Assembly (NCBI GenBank): GCA_037903475.1
Contig: JBAJFG010000582.1
Coordinates: 1-64,000, forward strand
Reading direction: 5' to 3'
DNA: 64,000 bases
Origin: Ancylostoma caninum
Lineage: Eukaryota; Nematoda; Chromadorea; Rhabditida; Ancylostomatidae
Positions within the stretch are counted from its first letter, which is position 1, and each line of letters begins with the position of its first letter. A program made the translations under genes and the position numbers. Under the pieces are notes generated by a model, which saw nothing but the letters and a program-made list of their open reading frames with translations, was not told the DNA's origin and did no database searches. This document shows positions 1 to 12,975 of the stretch, in pieces.

Positions 1-28
1 CGTGGTCATTTAAAGAAGATTACGAAGG

Positions 29-430
29 ATGGCGTTACGATGGATGGGGTTGAACGCTGGTTCAGAACTGGACGGGGTAACGATGGAGATAGAACGAATA
101 AACAATGAAAGAATGCAATGGAAAATGCGTTATTTGCTGACAAGATTCCTATTAAAGGCTATTTACTTGTCATATCTGACCTATCACAATACTATCAGCG
201 CTAATTTCCATTAATCACGAGAGTTTCCGCTTCACGGATCACTTAGATGCCATTCACAGTTCTCCGTCGCAATGCGAATGCCGCGCGCGGTGGTTGGTTG
301 GCTTGCAGCGGTGGGCGTGGTTAAGAAACTACAGCGCGAGCAGGTGGTAATTTACAGTCACTCTAGCAGCGAGCGCTCGAGCTGGCAGTAATTGACAGTC
401 GCCAGCGGCTGCGGGTACCCAAGTTCCTCC
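29..430 (+). repeat. Dispersed repeat R1, copy a
   Basis: This segment aligns by eye along most of its length with 26040-26690: a shared GGTTCAG-ACTGGACG start, shared 'catatctgacctatc', shared 'gcgaatgccgcgcgcgg' and a shared end 'gacagtcgccagcggctgcg'. The 26-kb copy carries a palindromic element in the middle that is absent here, so this copy shows the pre-insertion state. No coding capacity is evident; it may be a non-autonomous mobile element whose ends I cannot define. Confidence 0.65.
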
Positions 431-1598
431 TCCCGTCTAAGCTGTATCAAGGATGTAACAGGGCAGATTCTTCGTCTTATGGACGCATACGCGTCAGACG
501 ACCGCATCTACTATAAAATGCCTTTTTCAAATAGAAAAGGAAGTGCTGACGAGGTCATATACAACACCGAAGGCGGTGTAGGTTGAGTAGTCTCTGGGCA
601 ACATAATTGCTAACTAAAAACATGCGGGAGAGGAAATTTGAAGAATTAATGGCGCTGACCCGCCTGTAATCTAGTTATGAACATAAATCACACCTTTGAA
701 TATTGAGAAGGTGTTGATTTGAGTATTGGTGAAGGTATTGATTTGAGTACTAATGAAGATATTGATTTTGAATTTTTTGAACTTCTCATAGGTGAATTTC
801 ACATTCGGGCAGTTAGCAGCAACGAGCGTCAGACCGCAATAACGAGTGCACAGAAAGCCTTTGTTTCCCGTTTTCTCCCCAGAAAGAACAGTTTAGCTTC
901 GATCTGAGATGAGAAATAAGGTGGCAAAGCTTTCGGGCATTTTTCCAACCTCATTCGGCTGCTCCTTGCTGGGCTCAAATGGGCAAACGAAATTAGTGCA
1001 TACTAATTACCGGTTCACAGAGTGAAGAAATCACCTCAAAAAGTGGTCCTTAGTTTCTACTGCAAAAATGTGGACACGCAATTCTGAAACACAGGTTGAT
1101 GCAGAAGTTTTGCAGAAGAAATCACCTCATAAAGTGATGCTTGTTTTTTTGCTGCAAAATATGGGCAAGCTATTCTAAATCTACACTTATTATCAGGTTG
1201 ATGCAAAAGTTTTGTCCATTTTCTTTTTTTTCAGACAAGCACTTTTTGAGACATTTTCTCTGACTCTTGTTGAATTCTTGCCGTACGATCCAATTCATGC
1301 TGCAAGTTCGAAGCAGTATACTAATCATAACATATAACCGATTGTTGGTCAAGAAAATCGAACATTTTTCAACTGAAAACGCTCAGAATGCAAAAGGCCC
1401 ATTTCTTTTCTCCCCCAAAATCAGCTCCTCGGAGCTGTCTTAAATTGCGATGACTTGCTTGCAAGTGGTTCAAGGCCCAAAACGTTTTTTAGTAATTTTG
1501 CGGTATGGCTGCCTCTTGCTACTCAAGAAAAGAATCGTCAAACATGCCGAATCAGAAAAGCCAGTCTCCAATTTTTCCGCTCCGCGGCTTCTCGTGTT

Positions 1599-1692
1599 CT
1601 GAGGATGTGGTGCCACTGATGTGCTCATAGATAAAGAAGTGGTCACTGAGGATGTGGTGCCACTGATGTGCTCATAGATAAAGAAGTGGTCA
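1599..1692 (+). repeat. 47-bp tandem duplication
   Basis: Two identical head-to-tail copies of a 47-bp unit that starts CTGAGGATGTGGTGCCACTG and ends GAAGTGGTCA. No divergence is visible between the copies, so the duplication is recent or the region is an assembly stutter. Confidence 0.85.
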
Positions 1693-2778
1693 CTTCTCTA
1701 CTTCGGACCAAATAACGTATGCAAATAAAAGATTTAAATTTTTTTCGAACGTCCGATTTCGAATAATTTGAAATTCGAGAAAATGCCACTTTCAAATTTA
1801 TTCGAAATTTGACTTCTCGAAAAATAAAATCGGTCTTTTTGTATATTCGAAGTTCGACTATTCAAAAAAGCCCACATCTGAGCCCATTCAGAATTCGAAC
1901 ATAGTGTGTTTTACCAGGGAACGTAGCTGCGAAGATATTAGAGAAAGAGAAAACGCGAGAAATAGTGTCGTATTCGAGGAGACAAGCGAGAAATGCAGAC
2001 CACAGGCACAAATATTCTACTGCCGTCGTTTTTGAAACGGACTATATTAGATGAAGGTGCTATTTCTTAATCATCAAGTATTCGAATATTCCAGATGAGT
2101 GCACTTTTGAAATCACTTGGTTCGACTTCTTCTTGAATAACGAAATAACCAAAATAATTTCTCTTCTTTCCTAGGCTTTAAACATCGCGTAATTTTGTAA
2201 ACCTAGTGGTTCGCAATTAGTGAATGAACAGCAAGGTTTTTGATATTTTTTTTGTTCTAAATGCTTGATGTGAACTATACATTAGACCAATTGAAAACCG
2301 AAATGTTTTCTTTAACTTTCATTGATAATCTAGAGAAAAATATAAACATGCAGATAATTAAAAATGTGGCAAGTCCTTAAGCGTTTCTTTGCTCTCATAC
2401 AGCCCTACGTTGGTCCTTAGTATTAGAACGTACGAATTTTTCATTCGTTCGAAGTATTCAATATTCGAAAGTTAAAATATTCGGTGTGGAATAAGTGGAA
2501 AATTCAAATGTTCCAACATTGCAGACCAACACAGTACTGTACGATACGGTTTTATTACGTTTATTTTGGACCAATGTATAGTGTGAACACAGAGTAAAAA
2601 TGTGCACAACTTTTCAAGAATCTAACAATCAGTGTTTCCCTTTTTTGCCCCCCCCCCCTCCTTTTCCCCCTCCTTCCTGCACCCCCCCCTCGCCCCCGAG
2701 AATGGTACGCCACATTTTTGAAATCACTTCAATACAGATAAAAGTCTCTAATAAATAACTAAACCAAACGCCGTCTGA

Positions 2779-3180
2779 GACCCGTCCCAGGCCGACTTTA
2801 TAAGTTTGAGCGCCGGCGCACCGACTACGCCACTTGGGACCCGTCCCAGGCTGATTTTGCAAGTTTGAGCGCCGGCGCACCCATGACGTTACAGTGGACC
2901 CGTCCCAGGCTCATTTTGCAAGTTTGAGCGCCGGCGCACCCACGACGCAATGGTGGACCCATCCCAGGCCGATTTTATAAGTTTGAGCGCCGGCGCACCG
3001 ACTACGCCACTTGGGACCCGTCCCAGGCCGATTTTGTAAGTTTGAGCGCCGGCGCACCCATGACGTCACAGTGGACCCGTCCCAGGCCGATTTTGCAAGT
3101 TTGAGCGCGGCGCACTCGCGACGCAATGGTGGACCCGTCCCAGGCCGATTTTGCGAAACTCAGCGCCGGCGCACCCATAA
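2779..3180 (+). repeat. 59-bp satellite with trimeric higher-order repeat
   Basis: Seven head-to-tail units of 59 bp start at 2779, 2838, 2897, 2956, 3015, 3074 (58 bp, one base short) and 3132 (truncated). All begin GACCCGTCCCAGGC and share a core AAGTTTGAGCGCCGGCGCAC. The last 15 or so bases define three types: A (gactacgccacttgg), B (ccatgacgtYacagtg) and C (cacgacgcaatggtg). The order is A-B-C-A-B-C-partial, so the true period is 177 bp. A units also share TATAAG in the core where B and C have mostly TGCAAG, which shows the trimer was amplified as a block. The array is GC-rich compared with its flanks. Confidence 0.93.
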
Positions 3181-3882
3181 AGTTAAAATAGGAAGGTCAA
3201 ACGATGTAAAGAAGCATCCTCGGGTACTCCGTACCAGCTCATCTTTGTGCTGGTACGATCGGAAGCTCTCAGGAACCTCATCTGGAAGCTAGTTCCCGGC
3301 TCGGTACCTATTATCTTCCGAAAATTCGTTCACGATGTCGCGGGAAGCTCTCAGGAAGCTGGCTGGAACCTGTGGAGCTTCCGAATGGAACGGCTGGAAG
3401 CTCACAGGAACACAGTCGGAATGAACTTCGGAACCTTGCAAATGTAAACAGACCGCCTACAATATCGCGCTCGAACTCCAGGAAACTGCCTGGTACCTAT
3501 CGGAACGTTCGGAACTTTCGTGCATACCACCCCTGGTGTACATAACTAACCCCACGAGTGCTTGAGTTTACTGTATCGAGGTAATGCAACTGAGGGACTG
3601 GGATGTGATCTTAGTAAAGGAATCAAAACTGGGTCAGGGTTCGCAAGCTGAATTGTATCAAGCTGCTAATCAGGAAGATGTTCAGGTGCATTTTTTATAG
3701 GACCTACCGACACCTGCTAATTGCTTCTATAGTACTGCTGGTTCAATGTTTTCTGAAAGTGATGTAGTCCGACATGTATCGAGTTCCGATGGGGACAACA
3801 GTATACTCAGTGCATTCCAGCCTGATGGATCAGGTGCTCGCCTATCTTAATTATTTTTCGAAGGAAACTTATTTATTCGTTC

Positions 3883-3894
3883 CTTATTATAGCG
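3883..3894 (+). promoter_or_regulatory. Probable SL trans-splice acceptor of capg-1
   Basis: A pyrimidine-rich run ending TTATTATAG lies 2 nt before the ATG at 3895. The coding model that starts there is close to full length for CAP-G (about 1,127 residues), so this acceptor more likely receives a spliced leader than joins an upstream coding exon. That is inference from nematode gene structure; an upstream exon cannot be excluded. Confidence 0.5.
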
Positions 3895-6800
3895 ATGGAG
3901 TGTGACATAGTTGAGGACAGTGCAGATCTAGAAAATCTATGTGCTTGCCTCACCTCGGTGTTAGCAAACAAAAGTTTTGATCAACAGTCTATTGAAGATA
4001 CATTATCCATATTCGCAAGAGTAGGTGTTTCGGTTAATCTTTACTGCTCACTTACCTTCATTGAGTTACCAAATGCTAATTAACGAAGATTTTAGACTCG
4101 CATCGCAGCGTCTTCGTTACTGTGTGATGGCCTCTGTAATATTTTCACTGCCACTCACGAAATTGGACACTCAGCTCTGTTGCCATTGTTTCAGTTTATA
4201 TCCAAGGTAGGCTCCCATGTGTTTGTGATTAATTGATCCTTTGTTCTTGTGAAATTGGTGCTGCCCCCGGGGCCAAAACTTCTACACACTTTACAGTGGA
4301 CGTCAATGGCGCTGGCCCATCCGCGGCCTCGAGAAGGACGCCGCGCAGCCGCGCCGCGCGTGCCATGACCGATGTCCTCTGGTGCTGTTAAATATACTAT
4401 TTCTAGCAGCTTTTCTACCCGTTTTAAGAAATTTCGACCGAATCGGGAAGAAAAGCGCCTACGAACAGCATTCCGGCGGCAGGCGGCACCGATCCCGGTG
4501 CGCGCGGCGCGGTTGCGCGGCGTCCTTCTCGAGGCCGCAGATGGGCCACCTTCATTGACGCTAATTAACGAAGATCCACTGTAGCTTGATGAGCATTGCT
4601 TCCCCTTAGTAACATAGTCCTCAAGAACGAGTGGAAATCTTTGCTCTCATACTATATTCGCTTTTCTTTCCTTTGCTGGGAAGAGCTATTATCATGAATT
4701 TTTCAGGTTGTTGTGCGCTTCCATTCTGCAGAAACCAGCAAACCGTTGTCGTCTATTTGCGAAATTCTTGACTGGGTAAGTGTTTGTGCACAAAAAAAAT
4801 GTTTTCAAAGGTGGAGAATTCTAATCATATACAAATTAACAGGCCAAACACAGTTCAAACGATAAGACCCGTTCAAGGTGTTGTTTCTTCTTGCAGTGTA
4901 TTTTGTACGCTGACGCAGAACTCAGAGAACAACAAGAGTTGGAAGTCGTTGATGGTGAACCGACATATTCGTTGTTATCTTACGTTACATATCCATCGAA
5001 TTTTAGAAGACATAGCTGTAGAACGCCATGGACTTCCATCGAATCTCGTGAAACACTGGGCTCTATTTCTTGCAGAAAGACGGCGAGATAAGGTTACCTA
5101 AACGCTGCTGTCAAGTAGACTGATTAAAATATATAGTTCTCGTACGCATTAAGGTTGCTCATGTGCGTGCAGCTGCGGTTCGAGCAATATCTCAGTTGCC
5201 ATCTTGCGACGATTCTTATGTTGATGGTGATAACAAGGAGTTCCTTCCTAATGACTGTACGTTTGAAGTGTGGGCCTTGTTTGAACCGGGTGTGTATACA
5301 TATTCATTCTTTAATCTTATCTCTTTTTTCTTTTTTGCAGTGGTGTTTGAATCGTTACGCGACTCTGCCGTCGAAGTCCGTCAAGCAGCCATACAATCGC
5401 TCATTCTGCGCACAGCTCAGGATATCGAAAGTTGCCTTACATATCTTGAAAATGAGGACGATTCCGATGTAAGAAGCTTCCAAATAGATTGTCGCCATTG
5501 TAGCGAATGGGATTATTTGGAGTTTTATCCCCACGTTCATCAAAACATCAGTTTTGATTCTCTTATTCAATAGGTGCGCAAGGCTCTCGTGGAACACTTG
5601 GTTAGATCGACACACATTCGTGCGTTCACTGTGGATACCAGAATGCGACTTCTTCGTCTTATGATGAATGACGAAAACTGTTGGTTTTGTCCCATAGCTG
5701 AGAATAGTGCTTAATTTTTCTTGCATGTTTCTCTGGTCACTGAAATACTTGCGCAGAAAGCATTAATGAATTCTCGTATTTTCTAAACTTCATCGAGTCC
5801 TTTTATTTTTATTTGCTGTCAGTCCTTAAATCTCTGGTGAACTTTCTTTATTTCCAGCTATAATTCGACTAATGGTGTCACAACTGCTTGTACCTAAGTG
5901 GTTGGAGAACTGTCATGAAGGAATAGACACCGTTGAAGAGACGTCAATCACTAGGAAGTTTCTGGGAAATCATACAATCGCCTTTCCTTTCAAGTTACTA
6001 CAATATATAGATCCATTACTTGATGAGGAGATAGTAATGAAAGTGGTATGTTAGAATCGAGTATGTTCAATCAGTTCAGTTCTTGCTATCGAATTATTTA
6101 TTCAAAGGTTTCTTTTGCGATATCATGCCATATGGGGCATGTTTTACGCAAAAAAGACGACGGTGAGGAGTATTTGAAGTATCTCTTAACTATGCCTGCC
6201 CAAAAGCGCGAGGATCTTGCTGTCCTTCACGCTCATTCGCTTCCTGGGGAGTTGAAGCGGTGCGTCGTGTTATTAGTCACTTCTTGGAAATATTCACATT
6301 TCCATGTCATGTTCATCATGGAAATGTGGATCAAGTTACTTAGTTAGTTAGCCGTCAAGTTATGCGTTTTAGCCTTTCGGGAGAACACATTTATCTCCGC
6401 CTTTTCTTTCACCGTTGTGTGACTGAACATTTGTGTTCGTTGTACAGGAAGCCAGAACAGTTTGCCACACTTGATAAAATGCTGTACAAGCTTCTACCTA
6501 CTCTGCACGACTTAGCAGAAATGAGTGAAAAGTGAGTTCAGTGTATACACATTGCTTGACATGCTTCTACTTTTGTTTTCGGCTATATGCGCTTCCACTC
6601 TTGCTTTTTTTTAGTTTCGTGATCTCCCGTGCTGTGCACAATGCCACGTTGGAAGTTACTGTTGCAGTTCTTCCCGTTGCTGTTGTAATAAAATCGCTTG
6701 AATTCAGCTTCGTTCTGCATACCTTAGAAGATGAGGAAGACTTGGCTTTTAACGAATTTAGTATACGTCAACTTTGCTATATGCTGAGGCTTGTTGATAA

Positions 6801-9800
6801 TTCATGCGACCTTGGAAAGTAAGCTTTTTCCATTGCCAAAGTGCAAGGTGAAAATTAATTTCCGTATTTTCGTGCTGCTACTTCACAGGGATTCTTGGCG
6901 TAAAATGCTGCACCACGTAGCTGCACATCCTGGCATTCATCCTACCCCAACTCTTGTCGATTTTGCCGTCCGAGAAGTGCTTGAGCAGTTGGACCAGCCG
7001 ACTGGCCATTACGAGGTAATACCCGGCAGAGGTCATGTTTTCGGAAATTAAAGCAGTCTTTCTGGTTTATCGTTCCATAGTGAAGGAACGGAGCATACAA
7101 TGAAGAGCCAACTTTAGTAACCAGATCATTAAGGACACATTGATGTGGGCACGAGATACATCAGCACATTTCCTACAAGGAGAAGTTACCAAGGAGAACT
7201 CGCAACACGAAGTTGGAACCCAGGTTCTATCTGCATTGATAAGCAGATGCTCAGTTTATGAAGCAACACGTGCGGCTACGATTATTCATGCAGTGTTGGC
7301 TGAAGGGGTTGTTCAGCAGTTCCCGGATGACTATGATTTTTTACTGATCATGATGGTACGTTGTTTTCCATAGGATATTTTGTTAATTTGTTGCAAAGTG
7401 TTGTTGAGAATAAGCAACCTATTCTTGATGTGCTTCGCTCACCTTATCCATGGAAGGTAAAATATATGCTCAGGGATGGGTCAAAGTTTTTTTTTTCAGC
7501 AAAACTGCGACATCTTAGCATTAGAGTTTTCAACTATATGCCGCAATAGTAATAATCTGATATTGTTTTCTTTTCCAGACAGGTCGTCTCTCGAATGCAC
7601 CATCCATTGAATGCCGTTCTCTATGTATCAGAATAATTGGCCTTGCAAGTTGTCTTGATGAACATATTATGAGAGATCATTTGTCCATTTTGCATCAATC
7701 TCTCGAAACTGACGTATGTGAAGTGAAGGTTGGTTGGCGTTCTTTCAAACACGAATTCATTTTTCACAATCAATCTATACGTTTTGGTTTTCCTTAACAT
7801 GTAGTGCTAATCTAAGAATTGGAGCTCAAAAACATCACTGCCCCACAAGTTGCGGGATGGTGTGGAAGGGGAGGGGATGTGATTAGAAATGGGTCGAAAA
7901 ATTTTTGAGAACGTAAAATAGTTAAAACTTCAGTTCTAAATTACTTTTGTTCAGAACAGAAGTTCTAACTTCTTTATTTATTATAATTATTGTCGTTGTA
8001 ATCATTTTCTAGGTATTTAATTTGTGAAGTAAGTTCCGTTCGTTTATATTGGGTGGAAAAGACCCCACTTCTTTCCACCCCTCCCCCCCCCCCTTGTTTC
8101 TGCCATTACCGTCCTCCTGTTCGCTACGTTCATTTAGAAGTATACAAGCTGGTACCATTTTCAGGATTCTGCTCTTGCTGCTTTAGCTGATATTATATCT
8201 GTTTTTGGTTTTTCTGCAATCGCCAAGCTAATGTTTGGAGAGGATCCAGTTTACGGATCTCAGGATGAAACAATACCACCTGTTGAAAGGAAAAGTTCAG
8301 AACAGTTGGCAAAACTGTTCGAAGACACTTTTGATAGTGTGGTATGTTCATACTTTTGTGGTCTAGAGCCTTTCTTGTTGTGCCAAGCTGATGTCACATA
8401 GAGTGATGCTGTTCTGCCATCGCTTGCATTCACATGTCTCCGTGTCCTAACCTCGATGTCGCTAAACTGGCCAGCAATGCTAGGTCGGATGCTTCTGAGG
8501 TATCCAGTCGTCCTTTTCGTGTTCTTTTCTTAATCCATTCTGTAATCTCAAGCCTATGTTTTTTTTTCGGAGATTTTCCGTGCTGTTGTTAAAGCTTATT
8601 TAAGAACGATTGAATCAAAAAATCAAAAACTAGAAGAAGTGGTTTCTTCATTCATGGCTGGCTTTATCAAGCAAGGAAAGATGTTCAGGTTAGTATGGCT
8701 CACATTCGTATTTGTGTCATTTTTTAGTTTTCCTAATGTGTACGTCATTTAGTGTGCAAACTGTGATGGCATTCTTATGGTGTGTGGCAAAAGTGCAATC
8801 AGAAGAGTCATCAAATCAAGCGAATCCCATATCCGCCTTGTCTTCTTATATTCGCGAATTTCTTGAGAATGGATCGAGTTCTCATACCAAAAAGACTCGC
8901 AGCAAAGCTGGTAAAGAAGTTGCCGTACCGGGAAGCGAGGAGGTCAAAGTAGGAGCTTTATTGTTGCATCCACATTCGATTATGTGATATTGATGCTGGT
9001 TGAATTTGTACAGATATTTTCTTCAATGCTGCTTTGTCGTGGAATATTGAATCGCATGCTTTTGGAGCCCTGGGGCTCTACAGCGCGCTGTTTGGCGAAT
9101 ATCCTCTCTACACTTCATATTCAAGATGTTGATACATCGTCTTTACCGCCGTTACATTCCCACATTGGCATTGCCCTGGAGGTCGTGATGAGTCGTCGCT
9201 TCGATTTCTGTATCATTTCGATATCCTTTTCCTTTGACTTGGAACATCTTGCTAAGGAACTTCTCAATTAGGACATCTCGGAATTTCTGCCATCTAGGTA
9301 ATTGAGAAGGAGGGGCTGGTAAGGCTGGCAGCTCCGGTCAGGCGTTTCGCTGGCAGCGTGGAAAACCTAATGAGACGAAGGAATTGCAAATTTGAACAAG
9401 TATGCTGTGCATTTCTTCTGTTAAGAACTATTTTACTGTTTATTTTATCTATTTCATTGTTTTTTATCCCACCTTTTCCATATTGCAGAGAATTTTCAAA
9501 AAGAAACTAAAGCGAGAAATCTCTGAAGACTGGGATCCAAGTTGGTCCGTGAAATTCTCTCCGAAAACGCCAAAAACACCGAAGATTTCAAGATCTATCA
9601 AACGTCTGTGTACAGTAGAACGTCGCTTATACTATATACAGTCGATTTTCGCTTATTTTAGGTGAGCCGAGCTCTCGCATTCCAACACAAAATCCATCAG
9701 AATTGCAAGCGATGACACCTATTCCGTCAAGGGAGATGGTTGCAACTGTTAAGAAGTCACTTTCCGAGCTTTATCGGTTGCAGAATGTGAACAATGCCGA

Positions 9801-11180
9801 AGTGTCTATTGTCGAGAGCGATGAGGGCGATTTCGAGTCTGCTCAAGTGAGCCCCATTGTGATTTTTTAAAAATAACATCCTAAGGAGGCCAGTAGTCCG
9901 GACTTCAGTACCACACCACCTTCATAGTGACACTTTAACTGGCAACACACCCACACTGTGAATGGAATGGGGGCATCTCACATACATCCAGAGGAATCGT
10001 ATGTAGCAGGTGGACATTATACGTCTCAAAGAACAAGTAGTTCTGTTAAGAAATCCAAATGCAAGGGTCTCTTCATCTTACCCGATGACAGCGGCGGACC
10101 CCACCCTTGCCAGCATCGCTAGATTGGACCTACTACATTTCCATTAATGATGTTCTTCGGCGTTTATAATTCTGCAGAGCTTACGCGTTCAAAGAGCATT
10201 GAGTGCTTTCTGGTCCCTATGGAATACAAGGAGGAAACGAATTTTTTACCCCAAATTGGTGTTTTTATTCTTACGCCTAAAATTTATCTAATTCAATTTT
10301 CTGTGTAACGACATGATGATAGGATTGTAGAGGAAGAAAAGCGCTTTCAGAGGGCTTGGAATAGGTCCAAAAAAATGGCAATGGGGGCGGAAAAAAAAGC
10401 GCAACTGAAAAAGCCGTAAGGATTTATGTTAACACCTAATATATACAAGTCAGTGCCTATCCCTCCATCGTTCCGCCGCGTTTGATTCAAATGATTGAAA
10501 AAGTGCGCTGCAGATGCCGCTTTTATTGCTGTGCTTCACGTGCTGGTAAATATTACTTTAAAAAAGGAATTAAAGATGGAAAAGTTTATCAAAAGGCAAA
10601 AAGGTATGAGACTCTTGCCCTTTACCGTTCCTAACTCCACCGATTGGTATTTTTGAACATTGTCGGTGAGGAAGTCTGTTTCGGGAAGTCACCCAATTTT
10701 TATCCTTTCAAAGTAAAATTTACCTTTTTCTCGCCGTGGTTACCACGATTTTCTAAACTTACCATATCTAGATGTTTTTTTTTCATTTCCACTATATGCA
10801 TCTTCAGAAGTCTGTGAGTCAAAAACGGCCGAAGCTGCCTAGAAGGAAGACGACATCGACAATGTCTTTGCAGGGCTCTCTTCCCATCAATAGGTCTAAA
10901 TCGAGCAAAAAAAGTGAGTAGATGTGTTCTCTCAGGCTTAATTAGGGACTGATAGATATCCGCAGAATTACTTGCATTATTCTTACTATAGTGTAAGTCT
11001 AATACGCTATCGCTCTCTCAAAACGAATCGAACGCACCTAACTGCCTGTATTACAACTAAAATATGTGGAATTTCATTTCAGCTACGATATGTAGGATTG
11101 CAGGCACTACACAAAGTCAGCATCGCATTATGGAAGAAAGGGCAAAAAGAAGAACAAAACCACGAATGTGGTTGTGGTAG
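3895..11180 (+). CDS. capg-1: Condensin I HEAT-repeat subunit CAP-G
   Basis: Model of about 25 exons, phases consistent: 3895-4020, 4096-4206, 4707-4775, 4919-5092, 5154-5256, 5341-5468, 5574-5679, 5858-6045, 6108-6259, 6448-6531, 6615-6818, 6889-7015, 7125-7355, 7409-7456, 7579-7728, 8165-8341, 8402-about 8518 (donor uncertain), 8573-8688, 8753-8948, 9014-9181, 9298-9399, 9489-9609, 9662-9846, 10808-10913, 11083-11180 (stop TAG). About 1,127 residues, near the usual CAP-G size. The first third reads as HEAT repeats collinear with human NCAPG: RFHSAETSK, then VAHVRAAAVRAISQL, then VEVRQAAIQSL, then DVRKALVEHLVRSTHIRAF, then GEEYLKYLL. The middle matches the Cnd3 region. The tail is Ser/Lys/Arg-rich (SPKTPKTPKISRS), as expected for a phosphorylated condensin tail. 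CAP-G binds the kleisin CAP-H and DNA. Orthology is confident; single boundaries are less so. Confidence 0.88.
4292..4583. mobile_element. Palindromic MITE, family 1, in a capg-1 intron
   Basis: Both ends read TACAGTGGA inward, and long GC-rich inner arms (cgtcaatgg...ggcccatc, then cctcgagaaggacgc) are complementary across an AT-richer centre. TA-flanked CAG ends suggest a Tc1/mariner-type non-autonomous element. A second copy lies at 23147-23410. The right arm here carries an extra run of about 16 nt, GCTAATTAACGAAGAT, between the outer and inner terminal repeat; the same word occurs at about 4076-4091. Confidence 0.8.
9847..10807 (+). other. Large capg-1 intron
   Basis: A 961-base intron, much longer than its neighbours (mostly 45-430 bases). 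A segment at about 10330-10420 is Lys-rich in one frame and ends in a GTAAGG donor-like site, but its phase does not fit the flanking exons. I see no known repeat or RNA. Confidence 0.5.
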
Positions 11181-12647
11181 AAATTGACGGATAAGCTTGT
11201 TCTCAACACCCTCCTAACAGATAGCCAACACACACTTCTTCCCTCCGCGTAGATCTTTGCTTTTCTTTTTTTTGTGGTTCTTGGTCCACTTTTTTTGTAA
11301 CTTTGACTGGGAAGGCGATCTTCATCTTTCAGTCTCCTTACAACTAAGGACAATTTTTTCTACGAATATTTCATGTGCAATTGCTTCTGTACCATATGAC
11401 AAATTTATAAAGAGAATGTTGTCCTATTTGAAATGTTCCACTGTTTGTTGTTTCATGTGAATATTGTTGTTTGTTATTGTTGCTTATCTGAAGTGACAGT
11501 AAATAAGGATGCAACACCTCTTTTTTACGTCCACATTTTTTGTTATTAGGGAGGGAAACAAAATTCGACTGGTAATAATTCATACCGTCATAGGCAGTGA
11601 AACTATGGCTGTCTGATGTTAATACATGACGTCTAGCTACTATGCGGCTTTTTTTAGTTATACTAGATATGAAATGTATTGATCTACGTCATTACGCTGC
11701 TAAAATAAGTTTTATTCACAGGGGGTCCGAAACGGAACAGAATGCATGCACGCACAACAAGAACAATAAAACATTGTAGTAAAAACGAAAAGATTCTACC
11801 AAAAAAAAGTGATAGGTAGTGAAAAATAAGCATTTACAGGAACAAAATAGATGATGATTGTCGTATTTTACAGTGTGACTACGTCACAACTTGTGAACAT
11901 GTGATCAATATTATTACCTTACCAACCTAATCCGGTCTTGGACCGACAAGAATCAAAATATATCGAAATCAACAGAAACGAAGTAACTTTCCCGAGAAAA
12001 AGAAGACAATGATTTACAAGGTCTAAGACATTACGCTTCCCCCAGAAAGCATTGCATCTACGTCGTGATCGCTGCTGGTTGTGGCAGAACAAGCACGTAC
12101 CCAAATTTCTCCATAAGGGTCGTACTGCTTCGCCTCCATGACAGTTTTGCCCACAAGATCTGAATTCATTGCAACGCTAAGATTCCGTGCGTCCATGCTG
12201 AAGTCACAATCAGCTCAACACGAAGAGGGGGTTAAAACGGCTGGTAATTATTATGACCAGCCCCAAACTGCAATATCGTCATTATGTTTATAATGTCACT
12301 TGTGAGTTAAGCGAAGACGTTTCGGATGAGAACTGCATTAGCCAAAACCTGGCTAGTAAAACTTTACGAAAAAAGTTACAATTTTGTGTTCGCTTATCAT
12401 TAACCAGCTAATGAAGGACTTCCAGACTTCTCCTGGTGCTCGCTTCGCTCGCATATTTTACACTCGTTTTAAAGAACTAATGACCATGCCATATTTTCTA
12501 ATAATGCCTTCCGTCTTCTTTCCTTAGCTTTCCCTGGTTTGGCGCTTCACTATGCAAGGTAGATTAACCTCATTCCTCAGAGAAAATCTTCTTTCGCTTG
12601 ATATATACACACATACACACCTACACACATATACACACCTACACACA

Positions 12648-12950
12648 TAGTGGAGTCGTTTCGACAGTGCGTCGTCCGCGGTAGCGGCCCCGCTGGCATT
12701 GGAGCACGCAGTGCGGTTGGTCAAACAGTTGACCCACGATGGATCCGGCTTCTTTGACGGGTTTTATCGTCTGTTCCCTTCTTCATTTGTTCTAAGAGCT
12801 GAGAAAGAACAATATAAGGAGAAACAAGCTACAAAACTCTTCAAAGATACTAGATGAATCATTGGTCAACTTTTTGACCGACCGCGCTGCGTGCTCCAAT
12901 GCCAGGGAGCCGCTGTCGCGGAAAACGCACTGTCAAAACGACTCCACTAT
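12648..12950. mobile_element. Inverted-repeat MITE with ~90-bp arms
   Basis: The left arm from 12648 (tagtggagtcgtttcgacag) is complementary to the right arm ending at about 12950 (reading inward tagtggagtcgttttgacag). The match runs on through 'ctggcattggagcacgca' to 'ggtcaa...gttgac', about 90 bp per arm, around a 130-bp AT-rich centre. TA lies at both outer edges. It has no coding capacity. Confidence 0.85.
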
Positions 12951-12975
12951 ATACGCACATACACACATACAACAT

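Larger units (their letters stand above)
1..3892. other. Repeat-rich non-coding stretch upstream of capg-1
   Basis: I see no convincing gene here; open frames are short and lack paired splice sites. It holds a dispersed repeat (29-430), two imperfect copies of a roughly 95-bp segment (about 1022-1105 and 1112-1215), a 47-bp direct duplication (1599-1692), a segment rich in TTCGAA (1740-1870), a dispersed segment shared with about 24.67-24.80 kb (1905-2050), a 59-bp satellite (2779-3180) and a region with recurring GGAAGCT words (3250-3440). The last 250 bases before 3893 should contain the capg-1 promoter, but I recognise no element in them. Confidence 0.6.

Noticed and set aside
2838..3180. 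CAAGTTTGAG in the satellite units as a possible spliced-leader RNA gene (same 10 bases as the SL1 3' end)
   Set aside because: No GGTTTAATTACC precedes it and no GT donor or Sm site follows. The match is limited to 10 bases and is probably chance.
2911..3292. Repetitive open frames across the 59-bp satellite
   Set aside because: The frames follow from the repeat being free of stops; there is no start context, splice sites or protein-like composition.
7356..7373. Frameshift or an 18-nt intron in capg-1
   Set aside because: Using the acceptor GTTGTTGAG at 7408 gives a 53-nt intron with correct phase on both sides, so no defect is needed.
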